Part shown: positions 60,910-64,000 of the stretch, one piece after another
Layout: every line of letters starts with the position of its first letter
Numbering within the stretch: position 1 is the first letter of the stretch
Assembly (NCBI GenBank): GCA_028284865.1
Contig: JANQQV010000020.1
Span: 310,001 to 374,000 of the forward strand
Direction of reading: 5' to 3'
Source of the DNA: Rhodothermales bacterium
GTDB taxonomy: Bacteria; Bacteroidota; Rhodothermia; Rhodothermales; UBA10348
DNA: 64,000 nucleotides
The notes under the pieces: model-generated
Told to the model about the DNA's origin: nothing
Seen by the model: the letters and a program-made list of their open reading frames with translations, nothing else
Databases searched by the model: none
Translations under genes and position numbers: made by a program

Positions 60910-62304
60910 TTGAATCGCCTTCACCGATATTTTGGGCTGCTACTCCTCGTAGCAATCAGCTTCGTGGCAGCCAGCTGTTCGCCAGCTCCGCAATCTCCCA
61001 ACCTCATCATCCTGTTTTCGGATGATGCCGGCTATGCCGACTTCGGATTCCACGGCAGCGACCTCATCCGAACGCCGCATCTGGATCGACTTGCGTCCTC
61101 CGGTGTCCAGTTCAGCAATGGCTATGTCACGGCATCGGTCTGCTCCCCTTCCCGAGCCGGTCTCATGACAGGTCGCTATCAGCAGCGCTTCGGACACGAA
61201 TTGAATCTGCCCGGAAAGCCTGACCCCACGGTCCCGGATTCAATGAGGGGGCTACCGCTTTCCGAGAGAACGATCGCCGACTGGTTGTCCGACGCTGGCT
61301 ATGCGACCGGTCTGATCGGTAAATGGCACTTGGGCCTGGAGGACCACTTCCACCCCATCAACCGGGGCTTTGACGAGTTCTTCGGGATGCGAAAAGGAAG
61401 CGGTCCTTACTACACGGGGCGTAATCAAACGATCGAGGACGGCATGACGCGGGTTCATGCGGATTCACTCGATTATCTGACGGATGAGTTCGGTACGCGC
61501 GCCATCGATTTCATCGATCGGAACCAGGAGGATCCATTTTTTCTTTTCGTCTCGTTTACCACTCCTCACACGCCCATGCATGCTCCCGAGGCCATGATGC
61601 CTGAGGAGCGACCTCGATTCGAAACCCAGGTCCGAGCACGATACAGCGCCATGATGCGATCCCTGGATGACAATGTGGGGCGCATCCTGGAGGCGCTGGA
61701 TACCAGAGGCCTCCGAGAGAACACGCTGATCTTCTTCGCGAACGATAACGGAGGCGCCATGCCATTCAATGGATCGTTGAATGCGCCCCTTCGAGGCGCC
61801 AAAGGGACAGCGCTGGAAGGTGGTAACCGGGTGCCTTTCGTCATGTCGTGGCCGGGAACGGTTCCGGGCAATCGCATCGTGCACGACCCGGTCATCACGC
61901 TCGACATTCTACCGACCTTCTTAGCTGCGGCTGGCGCGCCGATGCCTGCCGATCGAACGCTGGACGGCGCGGACCTGATGCCCCTCCTGACGGGCGTCTC
62001 TGAGACCGCACCACACGACACCCTTTTCTGGAAGATGCAGTGGGGTGCTGCTGTCCGCGCTGGAAAATGGAAGCTCGTTCGCACCCCGTCCGAAGAGCAC
62101 TGGCTGTTCAATCTGGATGAGGACGTCGCAGAAGCCAATGACCTGTCCGAGGATCATCCGGAAATCTTGGAACGTCTTCGATCATCACTGGAAGCCTGGG
62201 AAACGACGCATCCGGCGCCCATTTGGCTAATCGACGATGGCTGGCACGCTCGAACCCTCGAGCGGTACGACCAGACGGTGGTGGACGGCTTCGTCAGGAA
62301 CTGA
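60910..62304 (+). CDS. Type I sulfatase (formylglycine-dependent) lipoprotein
   Basis: A 464-residue enzyme from a TTG at 60910. Lipobox VAASC (Cys23) anchors it in the envelope. The metal-binding start LFSDDAGYADFGFHG and the sulfatase signature CSPSRAGLMTG (Cys78) are present; Cys78 must be converted to formylglycine. LIGKWHLG, FANDNGG and LRGAKGTALEGG (with the active-site Lys) follow. It should remove sulfate from a glycan or aryl ester. Substrate and subfamily are not determined, and no formylglycine-generating enzyme gene is in the window. It is divergent from the HmuY-like gene, 90 bases apart. Confidence 0.93.
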   Translation: MNRLHRYFGLLLLVAISFVAASCSPAPQSPNLIILFSDDAGYADFGFHGSDLIRTPHLDRLASSGVQFSNGYVTASVCSPSRAGLMTGRYQQRFGHELNLPGKPDPTVPDSMRGLPLSERTIADWLSDAGYATGLIGKWHLGLEDHFHPINRGFDEFFGMRKGSGPYYTGRNQTIEDGMTRVHADSLDYLTDEFGTRAIDFIDRNQEDPFFLFVSFTTPHTPMHAPEAMMPEERPRFETQVRARYSAMMRSLDDNVGRILEALDTRGLRENTLIFFANDNGGAMPFNGSLNAPLRGAKGTALEGGNRVPFVMSWPGTVPGNRIVHDPVITLDILPTFLAAAGAPMPADRTLDGADLMPLLTGVSETAPHDTLFWKMQWGAAVRAGKWKLVRTPSEEHWLFNLDEDVAEANDLSEDHPEILERLRSSLEAWETTHPAPIWLIDDGWHARTLERYDQTVVDGFVRN

Positions 62305-62347
62305 TCGGTCAGGAAGCGAGGTCGGCGCGCCGTACACCTAGGACCAT

Positions 62348-64000
62348 CTACTCCTCGAGGTCCGACCCGTTCATCGCCAAACGATGGGCATCGTGGTAGT
62401 GATGGATCAGCTGCGCCCAATCAAAATGCTGGGCGAAGTTCTCGGCACGGTTTCGCTGCGCGATTCGTTGGCGCTGACTCTGCTGGCAGAACTTGAACAT
62501 CATGTCCGCCAACTGCCGAGCAGATTCGTCGCGCTCTTTTCCTTTCCGATCAACTACATACAGGCCCGCCCGTTGATGCAGGCGACGATACTCAGCTGCG
62601 TACGCACCGAATCCTGCCAGGTCTGAGCTGATCGCAGGAATACCCAGAGCCAGTGTCTCCAAAGGCGTGTAGCCCCATGGCTCGTACGAACTCGGGAAGA
62701 CACCCAGGTGGCAACCGCGGATGAGCTCTTCGTAGTCCATTCCGAACAAGGGGTTGGCTGAGTCAACGAAATCGGGGTGGTAAACGATTTTGACCTTGTC
62801 GTGGGCATTGTTGAACAGCTCCAGCTCTCGAAGCTTGTTCAATACTTCGTCTCCTCCATCGTCCAATACGTCATGGGTAACAATGGGCGGAAGCCAGTCC
62901 CGATTCCAGGCATGCTGCGCACGGCGAATACGCAGCTTCCAGTAGTCAGGCACCATCTCATTCAAGTCGATATTTCCTCCCGACGCCAGCCGCTCCGTCA
63001 GCGTTTTCTGCACCTCATCCGTGACGCTTCGGGCAATGACTTCGAATTCCCTGAACATGTTTGCATATTCCAGCGAATGGACGGCCATGTTCCGAACCGG
63101 GCGCTTGGTGATCAGGAGGAAAATCACCGTTTTGGGCGACTTGAGATCCTGGAGACGTTGATTGAGCATGGACAGCGCCTCGAGCGTGAGGTCCATGCCC
63201 TTGTTCTTGAACTCGAATCGACCCGATGTGAAGAAGTACAGCGTTTGGGAAAGGTCGAAGGAGTACGATGGAAAGAAGTATCCCATCGTGAATTTGTGCA
63301 GCTTGGAGCGATTCTCTGCATGGCGCTGCTGCAGGTAGTGCAGCGCCTGGAAACGTTTGGTATTCAGCCCGTTCGGAACCAACACATCGGGCTTTCTTTC
63401 CAGGAGATGGATGCATTCCTGACCCGTGATACCCGAGACGGTCGTGAACACATCTGCGCTCTGTGCCGCGGCTTTTTCCAGTCCATGCTGAGCCGCGATC
63501 CCGAATTCCTCTGCAGAGGCCTCGGCGTCAAATTCAGGTAGCCGGCTGTAGAAACGCTCCTCGTTCATTGCCAGATAGCGTCCGATGAGCGTGGCGTGCG
63601 TGGTGAATACCGTCCCCCCCTTCCATCCCGCATCTTTCATCAGAGGTAGGGCGACAGCCGCCATCCACTCATGGAAGTGCGCAAGAATCTCGGATTCATC
63701 GTGGCAGGCAGCAAAATGTTTGAAAAAGGCCTCGACGCCCACCGACAACGCGACGACGTCCATCACCAGTTCATCATTCCTGGGGATCTCGATTCCAAGA
63801 AGGGTCTCGATGCGTTGTGCCTGCGATTCGGCTTGAGGCCGCAGCGGGTCCAATCCGAGGAGAATCGCACGTGGTTGACCGGAGACCTGCCATCGCCCGA
63901 CCCTCACTTCAAGCCCATCGTTGCGAAGGGCTTCGGCAGCCGTGTCAATCGCGTCCCCAAGGATCTCGTCTTCGAACTCGATGGCGGCTTGCGAGTCGTT
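62348..64000 (-). CDS. Eukaryotic-type (GT3) glycogen synthase, partial
   Basis: The reading frame is open to the right edge, so the N-terminus is missing; at least 550 residues are seen. HFHEWMAAVALPL, FTTHATLIGRYLA, VPNGLNTKRFQ, FTSGRFEFKNKGMDLTLEAL and FPSSYEPWGYTPLETLALG are signatures of GT3 synthases, the animal/fungal type, which also occur in some Bacteroidota. It transfers glucose from UDP-glucose or ADP-glucose to growing alpha-1,4-glucan. The two glutamates of the E-x7-E active site lie in the EPWGYTPLE segment. Phosphorylation sites of the eukaryotic tail are not expected. Confidence 0.9.
   Translation of the reverse strand, partial: NDSQAAIEFEDEILGDAIDTAAEALRNDGLEVRVGRWQVSGQPRAILLGLDPLRPQAESQAQRIETLLGIEIPRNDELVMDVVALSVGVEAFFKHFAACHDESEILAHFHEWMAAVALPLMKDAGWKGGTVFTTHATLIGRYLAMNEERFYSRLPEFDAEASAEEFGIAAQHGLEKAAAQSADVFTTVSGITGQECIHLLERKPDVLVPNGLNTKRFQALHYLQQRHAENRSKLHKFTMGYFFPSYSFDLSQTLYFFTSGRFEFKNKGMDLTLEALSMLNQRLQDLKSPKTVIFLLITKRPVRNMAVHSLEYANMFREFEVIARSVTDEVQKTLTERLASGGNIDLNEMVPDYWKLRIRRAQHAWNRDWLPPIVTHDVLDDGGDEVLNKLRELELFNNAHDKVKIVYHPDFVDSANPLFGMDYEELIRGCHLGVFPSSYEPWGYTPLETLALGIPAISSDLAGFGAYAAEYRRLHQRAGLYVVDRKGKERDESARQLADMMFKFCQQSQRQRIAQRNRAENFAQHFDWAQLIHHYHDAHRLAMNGSDLEE

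Overview
The window looks like a chromosomal segment from a member of the Bacteroidota, most likely the Rhodothermia/Rhodothermales side of the phylum. Several encoded proteins end in type IX secretion (T9SS) sorting domains, a PorV/PorQ-family protein is present, there is a TonB-dependent receptor with an N-terminal carboxypeptidase-regulatory-like domain, the first gene is preceded by a -33/-7 promoter of Bacteroidota type, and the DNA is fairly GC-rich. The taxonomy is inferred from gene content; there is no rRNA gene to test it. I see 42 protein genes (the last runs off the right edge), no tRNA or rRNA, no insertion sequence and no CRISPR array.

Layout. 0.2-4.1 kb: two Tat-exported Gfo/Idh/MocA oxidoreductases flanking an ApbE-type FMN transferase. 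4.1-8.5 kb: a TatD nuclease, then a LytS/LytTR-type two-component system whose kinase starts with a PDZ domain. 8.5-21.7 kb: a surface/secretion island with a GHL10-type hydrolase and an FG-GAP protein (both with T9SS sorting domains), then an apparent operon of TonB-dependent receptor, 1.1-kilo-residue exported protein and PorV-like barrel, then a secreted PGRP-type amidase. 22.0-36.4 kb: a compact Wzx/Wzy-type exopolysaccharide cluster, all on + and mostly with 4-nt overlaps: UDP-xylose synthase, Wzz/Wzc-like copolymerase, flippase, kinase-like/GT4 fusion, GT4, polymerase, GT26-beta-helix fusion, and the initiating WbaP-type transferase. 36.5-37.8 kb: a fatty acid desaturase with an 11-residue-repeat tail. 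37.9-46.6 kb: a DNA-repair block (AddB-AddA-RmuC operon on -, divergent DnaQ-like exonuclease on +). 46.7-52.9 kb: small membrane proteins, a GMC oxidoreductase with its subunit-3 partner, then a minus-strand group of TauE-type transporter, YHYH lipoprotein, MORN-like protein and SCO1/SenC copper protein. 53-64 kb: S1/P1 nuclease, OmdA-like protein, DUF885 lipoprotein, AlkD-like protein, FtsX-type permease, LamG lipoprotein, HmuY-like protein, sulfatase lipoprotein and a eukaryotic-type (GT3) glycogen synthase.

The most unusual part is the exopolysaccharide cluster. One protein joins a cytoplasmic WecG/TagA/CpsF glycosyltransferase to an exported parallel beta-helix through a single membrane segment and a His/Asp-rich 10-residue-repeat linker. 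Another joins a kinase-fold domain with altered catalytic residues to a GT4 transferase. The copolymerase has an ATPase domain with damaged nucleotide-binding motifs. Short in-frame tandem repeats sit at the domain edges of several proteins here, and the neighbouring desaturase carries an 11-residue-repeat tail. If real and conserved, the cluster would be a variant assembly line in which a glycosyltransferase is physically tied to a periplasmic polymer-binding or polymer-modifying domain.
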